A stretch of 38,517 nt of DNA. It comes from Verrucomicrobiota bacterium. Lineage in GTDB: Bacteria > Verrucomicrobiota > Verrucomicrobiia > Opitutales > Opitutaceae. Positions 7,993-15,651 of the stretch are shown one piece after another. The position numbers were made by a program, and so were the translations under genes. The stretch lies in contig JAEZDN010000003.1 of assembly GCA_023433275.1 (NCBI GenBank), positions 1 to 38,517 of the forward strand, given 5' to 3'. Positions within the stretch are counted from its first letter, which is position 1; every line of letters starts with the position of its first letter. A model generated the notes under the pieces. The model saw only the letters and a program-made list of their open reading frames with translations, was not told the DNA's origin and ran no database searches.

Positions 7993-8945
7993 GCCCGTTC
8001 ACCGCCAACCCCACGCGGTCCGTGGCCCACCTGGGCGAGCGCGAACTCATCCGGCAAATCCGTGGCTGGCTGGGCGACGTGTGCCCGGCGTCGCCCTTCG
8101 GCATCGGCGACGATTGCGCCGTGATCCCGCCCACCCGCCATCACCAGCTGGTGACCACGGATCCCGTGATCCACGGCCGGCATTTCGACGCCACCGCCAC
8201 GCCGCGTGCGGTCGGCGCGAAGCTGCTGAAGCGCAACCTCAGCGACATCGCGGCGATGGGCGGCCGCCCGATCGCCGCGGTCGTTTCCCTGGCCCTCGCA
8301 CCGGAAACAAGCATCGCGTGGCTCCGTGGCTTCCATCTCGGCCTGGCCGCGGTCGCCCAGGAATTTCAGGTCCGGATCGTCGGCGGCGATGTGACCCAGG
8401 CTCCCGCGGGTTTCTTTGGCGCCTTCCTGACCCTGCACGGGGAATCCCGCGGCCGCGTTGTCACCCGCCGGGGCGCGCGCGCCGGCGACTGGCTTTATGT
8501 GACCGGGCGGCTTGGCGGCTCACTCCTGGGCCATCATTTCAATTTCACCCCGCGCCTGATCGAAGGCGCGTGGCTTGCCAGACGGAGCGAGGTGATCGCG
8601 ATGATGGACGTCAGCGATGGCATCGCGAACGACATCGACTCACTCACTTCCGAAGGCCTGGCCGCCTGTTTGGATCAGAACGCGATCCCGATCGGGCCGG
8701 CTGCCCGGCGCATGGCCCGTCGGTCCGGCCACCCGGCCCTGGACCACGCCCTGGGTGATGGCGAGGACTACGAACTATTGGTCGTCGTGCGTCCCGGCCC
8801 GCGTGCAGCCCAGCTGGAACGAGCGTGGAGAGCGCGATTCCCCGCCCTCCCTCTTTCACGCATCGGCCTCTTCACGCCGGCCACCCGTCCGACGGCCGGG
8901 AGCATCGATCTCGCGCGCCACCGCGGCTATGAACATTTGCGATAA
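7989..8945 (+). CDS. thiL: thiamine-monophosphate kinase
   Basis: A 318-residue ThiL, which phosphorylates thiamine monophosphate to the cofactor thiamine diphosphate using ATP (PurM/AIR-synthase fold). All family blocks are present: ERELIRQIR, GIGDDCAVI, TTDPVIHGRHF, NLSDIAAMGG, GGDVTQAP, DVSDGIANDI and LGDGEDYELL. It overlaps the CPBP gene by 4 bp and tsaE by 17 bp, forming a tight three-gene unit. Adjacent thiL and tsaE occur in other bacteria. No TPP riboswitch is seen upstream, which is consistent with its internal operon position. Confidence 0.95.
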   Translation: MSPFTANPTRSVAHLGERELIRQIRGWLGDVCPASPFGIGDDCAVIPPTRHHQLVTTDPVIHGRHFDATATPRAVGAKLLKRNLSDIAAMGGRPIAAVVSLALAPETSIAWLRGFHLGLAAVAQEFQVRIVGGDVTQAPAGFFGAFLTLHGESRGRVVTRRGARAGDWLYVTGRLGGSLLGHHFNFTPRLIEGAWLARRSEVIAMMDVSDGIANDIDSLTSEGLAACLDQNAIPIGPAARRMARRSGHPALDHALGDGEDYELLVVVRPGPRAAQLERAWRARFPALPLSRIGLFTPATRPTAGSIDLARHRGYEHLR

Positions 8946-9363
8946 GTTGCGCGAAGGGATCGTCACCGAATCCGCCGAGCAGACGCGCGCGGCGGCTGCG
9001 AGCCTCGCCCTCGTGCTGCCCGCCGACACCGTGCTCGCGTTGCACGGCGACATGGGGGTGGGAAAAACCACGTTCGTGCAGGGACTCGCGTCTGGACTGG
9101 GTATTGGCGCGCGGGTCACGAGCCCAACGTTTGCCATCTACTCGGTTTACCCCGGGACCCGCGCCACGCTCGTGCATCTCGACGCTTACCGGCTCGAAAA
9201 CCAACAGCAGCTGGACGAGCTCTTGCTCGAGGAATTCCTCGATTCCCCGTGGGTTCTGGCGGTGGAATGGCCGGAGAAAACGGGGGCGTGGCTTCCGCCC
9301 GGGGCGTGGCATCTCACGCTCGCGATCGTCGACGGCGACCGTCATCGCCTTTCCCTCCACTAG
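8929..9363 (+). CDS. tsaE: tRNA t6A threonylcarbamoyladenosine biosynthesis ATPase
   Basis: A 144-residue TsaE, the ATPase that works with TsaB and TsaD to make t6A37 in tRNAs reading ANN codons. Visible: Walker A GDMGVGKTT (from residue 40), the family block VTSPTFAIYSVYP, HLDAYRL, and the late VEWPEKTG. Length is typical. The start ATG at 8929 gives MNICDKLREGIVTESAEQT and overlaps the thiL 3' end by 17 bp, so translation is probably coupled. The downstream 200 bp hold no gene and end in the terminator of the convergent 653-residue gene. Confidence 0.93.
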   Translation: MNICDKLREGIVTESAEQTRAAAASLALVLPADTVLALHGDMGVGKTTFVQGLASGLGIGARVTSPTFAIYSVYPGTRATLVHLDAYRLENQQQLDELLLEEFLDSPWVLAVEWPEKTGAWLPPGAWHLTLAIVDGDRHRLSLH

Positions 9364-9524
9364 CACCGTCAATATCTGCGCCGACAAACGCACCCGCGTG
9401 CGGGAGACGGTAATCACGATTGCTCCAGCGCAGGAAGCCTGCGCGATCGCGACCGGTTCTTCCGTTGCAATTCATGGGTGGAAAATTCTCTGGATGGAGG
9501 CGCGAGGTCTCCCGCTCACGGTGC

Positions 9525-9553
9525 AAAAAAGCCCGCTCGGTGGAGCGGGCTTT
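9525..9553 (-). terminator. strong Rho-independent terminator of the 653-residue gene
   Basis: GCCCGCTC (9531-9538), loop GGTG, GAGCGGGC (9543-9550), flanked by AAA/TTT that extend the stem. On the minus strand six Ts follow. It begins 11 bp past the stop at 9564 and could also end tsaE transcripts from the other side. Confidence 0.88.
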
Positions 9554-9563
9554 GAAGTTTAAC

Positions 9564-11525
9564 TCAGGCTTGTACCTCGGGCTTGGGCTCCTCCGGCTTC
9601 GATGCTTCGGCCGGCGGCAACGGTTCCGCTTCCGGGGCCGGTGCCGCTGGGGTGGCCGCCGCCGATTGCGGCGCAGCGGTCGGAGCGGCGGCAGGCGCCT
9701 CCGGGAAATCAACCGGATCATGCTCGTCTTCGCCGGACTCCGCCTTCTTGGCGGCCTGCGGCGCCATCACCGGCGGGGCGAAGAGTTTTCCATCGGAAAA
9801 TTCCGTGACGTATCCTTCCATGACGAGCCAGCGAAGGTCGTTGCTCATCTTGCGAAGCTTTTCCGCCTGGTCGGCTGGCAGGGCGGCAAAGGGCGCCTGC
9901 GAGGGAGTCGAGGATTCCGGCGCTCCACCCGCGTGGTCAGGCGCGGGCGCAGCGGCCGGCTGCAACGCGGTGAGATCAAGGCCGAGGTATTGCTTGGGCA
10001 GATCCTTCACGTGCACCATCGGGTGTTTCTCGATGTAATCGATCAAACTCGCGATGCTCTCGGAAAACACCTGGCCGGGGACGCGGAAGCGGCGCTTGAC
10101 GGCGCAAACATACGAGACACCGCGCGATCCCTTCTTGAAGATCGTGAATCCTTCCCGGCGCAGGCGGCCGCGCAGGGCATTGGCGGTGTCGAGCGGGAAG
10201 CGACGCTGGCGCTCGACATGACCTTCGAGGGCCCGGCGGATTTCGCCCGGCGGAAGCTTCTCGATGTTTTTGCCGTGAAAGCGCACGGATTCCACGGTGC
10301 GCACGACGCGATCGCGCGCGTTCGTCAGGAGATGAAGCCGCGCGTCCTCGATGTTGTCGAAGGAAAGCGCAGGCGCGGACTCGGCCGCGGGCGCGGCTTC
10401 CGTCGCCGCGGCCGGAGCGGGAGTCGAGGCCTCCGCGGCGGGCGCCGGAACTTCAGGGGAGTTCTCCGGAGTCGCGGCCGTGGACTCCGTGGGCTCGCTC
10501 GCCGGCGCCGGCGTTTCCGTCGCAGCCTTCGACGGGCGGGCCGCCGGGGTCTTCCAGGTGTAACGCACGGTCTTCTTCATCTTCTCCAACCACGCGGCCG
10601 CAACTTCCGGCTCGCGCACCGAGACGATGCTGTCGCGGAAACGATCGAAGGACATTCCCTTGATCTTGGTGGCGTAGTGCTGCTGGAGAATCTGCTGGTA
10701 ACGGTGATAATTCGGGGGCCCGAGGAGTTCGCCCGTCACGCCGCACTTGTTGATGATCGGATAGCTGCCCTTGGGCGGATCGACATCGACCTCCTGCATG
10801 TCGAAGAACGCGCCGAGGTTGTTGTTCAGCGCGTGCTGGACCGCGGCCTCCTCCGTGTCAAACGGCAGGTGATCCGGCATGGACATGTAGAGCGGGCCGG
10901 GCTTCGCGGCCGGCGCACCCTCGCCCGGAGCGGGCTTGGCGCGCTGGAGAACCACGACGAAGCGGTCGTTTTTCTCGAGCACGGCCTTCGTGATTTCGAA
11001 CAACTGGAATGTGCGGCACGAAGCGCGCACGGCCTTCACAATGGCGGCAAATCCCGTATCTTCCGGATAACAGGTCGCGGTGAAATATGGGCTGACATAC
11101 GGCGCGCGATCGAACGCCTGGCCACCGCCCTCACGGCGATCGTGGCGAAATTCCCCGCGGGGCTCGCCCCGGAATTCGCGACGCGGGCCACCCGGGCCAC
11201 GATCGAAACGACGCGGTTCGCCACCCTGCGGCTGGCCTTCACCACCGGGTGCGGCGGGAGTGCCGGAAGCACCGCCAGACGCGGGCCCGGCCGGTTTGCG
11301 AAACGCGCGACGATCGCGCGGCTGCCCGCCTGGAGCGCCCCCGCCCTCACGGCGATCGCGGCGATCACCGCGATCACTGCGATCGAAGTCACGTTCGCGG
11401 CGGCCTGGTGAGACCGGTTTAACCTCGGTCCACTGGGTCCCGAAGTTGAAGGACTGCAACTGACTGAGGTCGAGTTTGTTCAACCCCGGTTCGTTGGTTT
11501 CGTTGGCAGGCGTGTTGTCGTCCAT
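9564..11525 (-). CDS. large modular RG-rich hypothetical protein (possible RNA/DNA-binding)
   Basis: A 653-residue cytoplasmic-looking protein without a recognised family name. Order: a short N-terminal segment with LDLSQLQSFNFGTQW (residues ~18-34); an Arg/Gly/Asp-rich disordered region (~42-145) with RRERDFDRSDRGDRRDRR and RRFDRGPGGPRREFRGE; a folded block (~147-290) with TATCYPEDTGFAAIVKAV and GVTGELLGPPNYHRYQQILQ; an Ala/Pro/Glu linker (~295-365); a helical basic domain (~370-510) with TNARDRVVRTVESVRFHGKN and FPLDTANALRGRLRREGF; a winged-helix-like piece with MSNDLRWLVMEGYVTEFSDG; and an acidic Ala/Pro tail. RG-rich tracts are typical of RNA-binding proteins, so nucleic-acid binding is inferred. 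It is monocistronic with a strong terminator. Confidence 0.75.
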   Translation of the reverse strand: MDDNTPANETNEPGLNKLDLSQLQSFNFGTQWTEVKPVSPGRRERDFDRSDRGDRRDRREGGGAPGGQPRDRRAFRKPAGPASGGASGTPAAPGGEGQPQGGEPRRFDRGPGGPRREFRGEPRGEFRHDRREGGGQAFDRAPYVSPYFTATCYPEDTGFAAIVKAVRASCRTFQLFEITKAVLEKNDRFVVVLQRAKPAPGEGAPAAKPGPLYMSMPDHLPFDTEEAAVQHALNNNLGAFFDMQEVDVDPPKGSYPIINKCGVTGELLGPPNYHRYQQILQQHYATKIKGMSFDRFRDSIVSVREPEVAAAWLEKMKKTVRYTWKTPAARPSKAATETPAPASEPTESTAATPENSPEVPAPAAEASTPAPAAATEAAPAAESAPALSFDNIEDARLHLLTNARDRVVRTVESVRFHGKNIEKLPPGEIRRALEGHVERQRRFPLDTANALRGRLRREGFTIFKKGSRGVSYVCAVKRRFRVPGQVFSESIASLIDYIEKHPMVHVKDLPKQYLGLDLTALQPAAAPAPDHAGGAPESSTPSQAPFAALPADQAEKLRKMSNDLRWLVMEGYVTEFSDGKLFAPPVMAPQAAKKAESGEDEHDPVDFPEAPAAAPTAAPQSAAATPAAPAPEAEPLPPAEASKPEEPKPEVQA

Positions 11526-11709
11526 GAAGGGCGGAAAACGGGCGTGGCTACCCGGTGTGAATCTTGGTTTGTGCTTGGTGATCCGCGCGCCCGGTCAAGG
11601 ACCGCGGGAAGAGGAGTGTGCTCCACGAGGAAAGCGCGACGCAAGCGCATTTCGGGGCTTTACAAGGCCGGATGGATTTACCTAAGTCACCGCTCCCTTC
11701 GTTGGAAAT

Positions 11710-11794
11710 GCTCGGGTGGTGGAATTGGTAGACACACACGTTTGAGGTGCGTGTGCCGTAAGGCGTGCAGGTTCGAGTCCTGTCCCGAGCACCA
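11710..11794 (+). tRNA. tRNA-Leu (anticodon GAG)
   Basis: A complete class II tRNA with encoded CCA. Acceptor stem GCTCGGG pairs with CCCGAGC (11784-11790); D-arm TGGTGGAATTGGTAGACA; anticodon stem CACGT/GCGTG with loop TTGAGGT, giving anticodon GAG (11744-11746); long variable arm TGCCGTAAGGCG; T-arm CAGGTTCGAGTCCTG. Layout matches bacterial tRNA-Leu(GAG), which reads CUC/CUU. A GC-rich stem CCGCCGG/CCGGCGG (11813-11837) follows and may help termination, but it has no T tract. Confidence 0.96.
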
Positions 11795-11983
11795 ACAATT
11801 TTCGGCGCGACGCCGCCGGGCGAGAGGGTACCGGCGGTCGGTGCCACCGTGCCGCTCCGCGCAAATCGCGCGACGCTTCGACGACAGCCAGCGCTATTTT
11901 TCGGCCGGTGCTATGACCGTCTTCCGCTGCCAACGGGTTTGACCACGCGGGCTTTTTGCAGAACCTGATCGCCCCGACCGCTC

Positions 11984-12898
11984 ATGATTCCCAAAGCCAT
12001 CAAGCAGGCCCTGCTCGAATCGTACGCCCTGGGCGGCGGCATCAATCACCTCGATGGCGCCAACCTGCCCTCCCAAGACCGGGTGAACGAGCTCGCGCGC
12101 GACCTCATGCACCTGCTCTTCCCGGGCTTCTTCCAGGACAGCGGCCTCACCCAGGCGGAGGCCGCCGGGTGGCTCGACAAGTTGCTCGGAAAAATCGAGT
12201 CGCGACTCACGACCGAGATCGAGAAGAGTCTCCGCTACTCCGGCGCGGCCGATCCTCGCGGCTCCGCGCAACACATGACCAACCAGTTCCTGGGCTGCCT
12301 GCCCGAGGTGCGCCGCTTGGTGCAGACGGATGTGGCCGCCGCCTACTCCGGCGATCCGGCGGCGCGCAGCACCGACGAAATCATCCTCGCCTATCCCTGC
12401 GTCCTCGCGATCTCGCTGCAGCGCCTCGCCCACGTCCTCTACGCCCTCCAGGTTCCGCTGCTCCCGCGCATGCTCACCGAATACGCGCACGAACGCACGG
12501 GCATCGATCTCCATCCCGGCGCGCACATCGGCTCGCATTTCTTCATCGACCACGGCACCGGCGTGGTGATCGGCGAAACCGCGACGATCGGCACGCATGT
12601 TAAGATCTATCAGGGCGTCACCCTCGGCGCGAAATCCTTCGAGACCGATGGCAGGAACAACCCCGTGAAGGGCGTCAAACGCCATCCGGACATCGAGGAC
12701 CACGTCACCATTTATGCGCACGCCACCATTCTCGGCGGCGACACCCGCATCGGCGCGCATTCGGTGATCGGCGCCAACGTCTGGGTGCGCGATTCCATTC
12801 CCCCGCACAGTGTCGCGTACTACCAGGAAACGAGCCTCGTAGTCCGCCCGCGCAAATCGCACGAGATCCTCGTCGACGGGGCCGACTGGAATATCTGA
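11984..12898 (+). CDS. cysE: serine O-acetyltransferase (EpsC/SrpH type)
   Basis: A 304-residue serine acetyltransferase that makes O-acetylserine from serine and acetyl-CoA, the first committed step of cysteine synthesis. The N-terminal helical domain (~1-165) is the long form found in the EpsC/SrpH branch. The left-handed beta-helix (~170-275) shows hexapeptide repeats: TGIDLHPGAHIGSHFFIDHG, GVVIGETATIG, VKIYQGVTLGAKSF, KRHPDIEDHVTIYAHATILG. The catalytic His/Asp context (FFIDHGTGVVIGE) is intact. No cysteine synthase gene is adjacent. It starts 190 bp after tRNA-Leu without an obvious Shine-Dalgarno, and converges with pyrD across 39 bp. Confidence 0.94.
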   Translation: MIPKAIKQALLESYALGGGINHLDGANLPSQDRVNELARDLMHLLFPGFFQDSGLTQAEAAGWLDKLLGKIESRLTTEIEKSLRYSGAADPRGSAQHMTNQFLGCLPEVRRLVQTDVAAAYSGDPAARSTDEIILAYPCVLAISLQRLAHVLYALQVPLLPRMLTEYAHERTGIDLHPGAHIGSHFFIDHGTGVVIGETATIGTHVKIYQGVTLGAKSFETDGRNNPVKGVKRHPDIEDHVTIYAHATILGGDTRIGAHSVIGANVWVRDSIPPHSVAYYQETSLVVRPRKSHEILVDGADWNI

Positions 12899-12937
12899 AC
12901 GCCTGGCCAGCGGCGCCCCGGCAGGCCTCGCGGCCAC

Positions 12938-13999
12938 TTACATCCGCTGCCGCATCGCCAGCGCCCGCGCCACTTCGGCGGCGAAAAACGGGCCGCGATA
13001 GATCAGACCGGTATAGAGCTGCACGAGCGTGGCCCCGGCATCGAGCTTCTCGCCCGCCGCGGCCTCGTCCATGATGCCGCCCACGCCGATGATCGGCAGG
13101 CGGCCCGACGTCGACCGGGCAATGTAATTGATGATCTCGGTCGAACGCCGCCGCACGGGCGCGCCGCTCAGGCCGCCCGGTTCGTTGATCGCCGCGAACG
13201 GGCCGGGCCGCGCGAGCGTCGTGTTGGTTGCGATGATGCCATCGAGTCCCAGGTCGGCGATGACCTCGAGTGCCGCGTCGATCTGCGGGAACGACAGGTC
13301 GGGCGCGATCTTCAACAATACGGGACGGCGCGCCCGGCCGGCGGCGACGCGCGCCCGGTTCTCGTTCACCAGCGCGGCGAGCAGCGGCTGGAGCCACGCT
13401 GCATCCTGCAGCTCGCGCAGGCCCGGCGTGTTGGGGCTGCTGACATTCACGACGACATAATCCGCGTGGTCCGCCAGCAGACGAAAGCTGCCGAGGTAAT
13501 CGTCCACCGCCTGGTCCAGCGAGGTCACCTTGCTCTTGCCCAGATTCACGCCGAGGGGAATGGAGCGGCGGCCCGGGCCCGGCAACCGGCCGAGGCGCGC
13601 CGCCAGCGCGGCCGCCCCCTCGTTGTTGAACCCCATGCGATTGATCACCGCCTGCTCCGCGGGGTAGCGAAAACAACGCGGCCGAGGATTGCCCGGCTGC
13701 GCGTGGTACGTGACGGTGCCGATCTCGACATGCCCAAAACCCAGCGCGGCCGCAGCCGGCCACGCGCGGCCGTTTTTGTCGAAACCCGCGGCCAGCCCGA
13801 CGGCATTCGGAAATTTCAGGCCCAGGCACTCCACCGGCCGGTGGAGCGCCGGCGGCAGGCGGTGCCAGCGCTCGAGGAGCGCGCAGAGCGGGCGGATCCG
13901 GCCGAGAAGCGCGAGATTATTCACGGCGCTTTCGTGCGCGTGCTCCGGATCGAGCCGGAAGAATGCGGGTTTGGCGACGTTCTGATAAATCCAGCCCAT
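12938..13999 (-). CDS. pyrD: quinone-dependent dihydroorotate dehydrogenase
   Basis: A 353-residue class 2 DHODH, which oxidises dihydroorotate to orotate with membrane quinone as acceptor in pyrimidine synthesis. The N-terminal helix (YQNVAKPAFFRLDPEHAHES) is the quinone/membrane-binding element that separates class 2 from class 1. The FMN barrel shows GLAAGFDKNG, EIGTVT, NRMGFNNEG, GVNLGKSK, the catalytic-serine loop VNVSSPNTPGLR, LKIAPDLS, ATNTT, GLSGAPVR and IIGVGGIMD. Start at MGWIYQNV (13999) is favoured over the ATG ten codons upstream (14029) because it matches the family N-terminus. Confidence 0.95.
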   Translation of the reverse strand: MGWIYQNVAKPAFFRLDPEHAHESAVNNLALLGRIRPLCALLERWHRLPPALHRPVECLGLKFPNAVGLAAGFDKNGRAWPAAAALGFGHVEIGTVTYHAQPGNPRPRCFRYPAEQAVINRMGFNNEGAAALAARLGRLPGPGRRSIPLGVNLGKSKVTSLDQAVDDYLGSFRLLADHADYVVVNVSSPNTPGLRELQDAAWLQPLLAALVNENRARVAAGRARRPVLLKIAPDLSFPQIDAALEVIADLGLDGIIATNTTLARPGPFAAINEPGGLSGAPVRRRSTEIINYIARSTSGRLPIIGVGGIMDEAAAGEKLDAGATLVQLYTGLIYRGPFFAAEVARALAMRQRM

Positions 14000-14207
14000 G
14001 TGGCGCGCACTGTGGCAGCGCGCGACCAACTTTCAAGCGCGAGCCCCGCGCGTTTTGGCCTTGTTATCGGACATTCGCCGCCCACCCTCCGGCCCCCCGA
14101 TCCGCAGGGAAAAGCGACGGTGAATAAATATTCCAACTTTTTGCGTTTCAGGATTTGACAACGCCTTCCGCCCGCCCTTTTGGTCCACACGAAATCAGTA
14201 AAAAACT

Positions 14208-14993
14208 ATGGCGAAAGGCTCTCCCCTCCTCGAATGGTGCATTGTCCGTCTCGGTGAAGACCACAACTGGTGGGTCGACGAGATCAGCGACCCCGTGCAC
14301 TGGGACGTCGACGGTCTCAGCATCATCGACCCGCGCCAGGTTGATCACATCATCGAGTTGATCGAGCCGCTCCGCGAATACGGCTTCGACCAGGACGTCT
14401 TCGAGCGCGCCTTCATCCCCTTCCGCATCGTCAAGGACCTCGGCAAGGGCAAGGTCCGCCTCGCCCGCATCAAGCAGCCGCTGCTCGAGTCGGAGGAAAA
14501 ACTTTTCGCCCTGCCCGATGTGATCGACGAGGAAAACGGACCCTACGCCGACTTCCTGGATCACATCACCCGGCTGCGCGTGAAGATGCTCAACGAGGTC
14601 CTCGATCTCGAGGAGAAGCTCACCGTCGACGAGGTCGAGGACCAGATCCGCGAGGCGCAAAACAACGACTTCATCGAAGGCCGGGCTGTCCACCTGTTCG
14701 CCGAAATCACCGCCATCCTCGATTACACGCCGGAGGGACATGGCGATGACGACGATGACGCCGAGAAATCCTCCGCCGAGGAGGAAGATGACTTGCCAGA
14801 CGTCGAGGAAGAAGAGGACGAAAAGATGAAGAACGACTCGTCGCTCAAATGGGACGAGGACGACGAGGACGGCGACGAGGACGGCAAGGAAAAGGACGAC
14901 GGCGACGAGGATGAAGAGGACGAGGACGACGAAGACGACGAGGACGCCGAGGAAGAGGACGAAAAGCCCCGCAGCAGCAAACGCGGTCGCTAA
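14208..14993 (+). CDS. hypothetical protein with a long Asp/Glu-rich tail
   Basis: A 261-residue soluble protein of unknown family. Residues ~1-180 form an ordered domain with no Cys or His cluster: LLEWCIVRLGEDHNWWVDEI, HWDVDGLSIIDPRQVDHII, FDQDVFERAFIPFRIVKDLG and helices such as LRVKMLNEVLDLEEKLTVDE. Residues ~180-250 are almost wholly Asp/Glu with some Lys, and the last residues are basic (KPRSSKRGR). Acidic tails of this kind occur in proteins that mimic nucleic acid or bind basic partners; here that is only inference. It lies 37 bp upstream of the Wza-like gene on the same strand. AAAAAC precedes the ATG instead of a clear Shine-Dalgarno. Confidence 0.75.
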   Translation: MAKGSPLLEWCIVRLGEDHNWWVDEISDPVHWDVDGLSIIDPRQVDHIIELIEPLREYGFDQDVFERAFIPFRIVKDLGKGKVRLARIKQPLLESEEKLFALPDVIDEENGPYADFLDHITRLRVKMLNEVLDLEEKLTVDEVEDQIREAQNNDFIEGRAVHLFAEITAILDYTPEGHGDDDDDAEKSSAEEEDDLPDVEEEEDEKMKNDSSLKWDEDDEDGDEDGKEKDDGDEDEEDEDDEDDEDAEEEDEKPRSSKRGR

Positions 14994-15030
14994 AAGCCTT
15001 GTTGCCAGCCTGCGGAGAATCCACCACTGG

Positions 15031-15636
15031 ATGGATCGCCGCATGACTTCCCGCTGCCTGCCTGCCTTTCTGTTCGCGTTGTTCGGCCTGGCTCTGACCG
15101 GCTGCGTTACCGACAACACCGTTTCCGGCGCCGCCAATCCCCGCATCGAGGCACCATCGATGTCGGCGCAGCTCCGACCCGGCGACACCATGACCGTATC
15201 GCTGCTGGGCATCCCGGAGCCGATCACGACGAACGTGCAGATCGATGAGCAGGGCCTCATTCGCCTGCAATACATCGGGGCCGTGACCGCCGCGGGCCTG
15301 ACCACGGCGGAGCTTTCCCAGAGTGTTCGCGACACCTATATCACGAAGAATTACTATACCGCCCTCGATGTCTCGGTGAACGTGACCGAGCGCTACATTT
15401 ACATCGGCGGCGAGGTCCAGCGGCCCGGTCGCATCCCCTGGTCGCCGGACCTGACCTTGTCGAAAGCCGTCCAGTCCGCCGGCGGATTCTCCCTCTACGC
15501 CAAGGAAAATCGCGTGATGCTCACGCGCGATCGGAAAGCCTACGAATTCGACGTGAAGCTCGCGCAACGCCAGCCCGAGGAGGACCCCCTGCTCTTTCCC
15601 GGTGACTCGATCCAGGTGCCGCGGTCGGCCTTCTGA
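15031..15636 (+). CDS. Wza-like polysaccharide export lipoprotein
   Basis: A 201-residue outer-membrane polysaccharide export lipoprotein. The signal peptide ends in the lipobox LTGC (Cys acylation expected). A Poly_export domain follows: LRPGDTMTVSLLGIPE, VQIDEQGLIRLQYIGAV, GLTTAELSQSVRDTYITKNY; then an SLBB-like domain: RYIYIGGEVQRPGRIPW, LTLSKAVQSAGGFS, LLFPGDSIQVPRS. It is much shorter than E. coli Wza (about 380), having one SLBB repeat and no C-terminal membrane helix, as in many PEP-CTERM/exosortase-associated export proteins. An alternative start is 15043. It lies 15 bp upstream of the permease gene. No chain-length or Wzc gene is next to it. Confidence 0.88.
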   Translation: MDRRMTSRCLPAFLFALFGLALTGCVTDNTVSGAANPRIEAPSMSAQLRPGDTMTVSLLGIPEPITTNVQIDEQGLIRLQYIGAVTAAGLTTAELSQSVRDTYITKNYYTALDVSVNVTERYIYIGGEVQRPGRIPWSPDLTLSKAVQSAGGFSLYAKENRVMLTRDRKAYEFDVKLAQRQPEEDPLLFPGDSIQVPRSAF

Positions 15637-15651
15637 CGCCGGTCCCCTTCC

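Noticed and set aside
9420..11411. 663-codon open frame on the plus strand opposite the 653-residue gene
   Set aside because: Sequence is Arg/Gly-rich shadow, and the minus-strand gene has ordered domains and a correctly placed terminator.
14155..14183. TTGACA at 14155 as a promoter for the acidic-tail gene
   Set aside because: At 16-18 bp spacing there is only TTTTGG/TTTGGT, with no acceptable -10.
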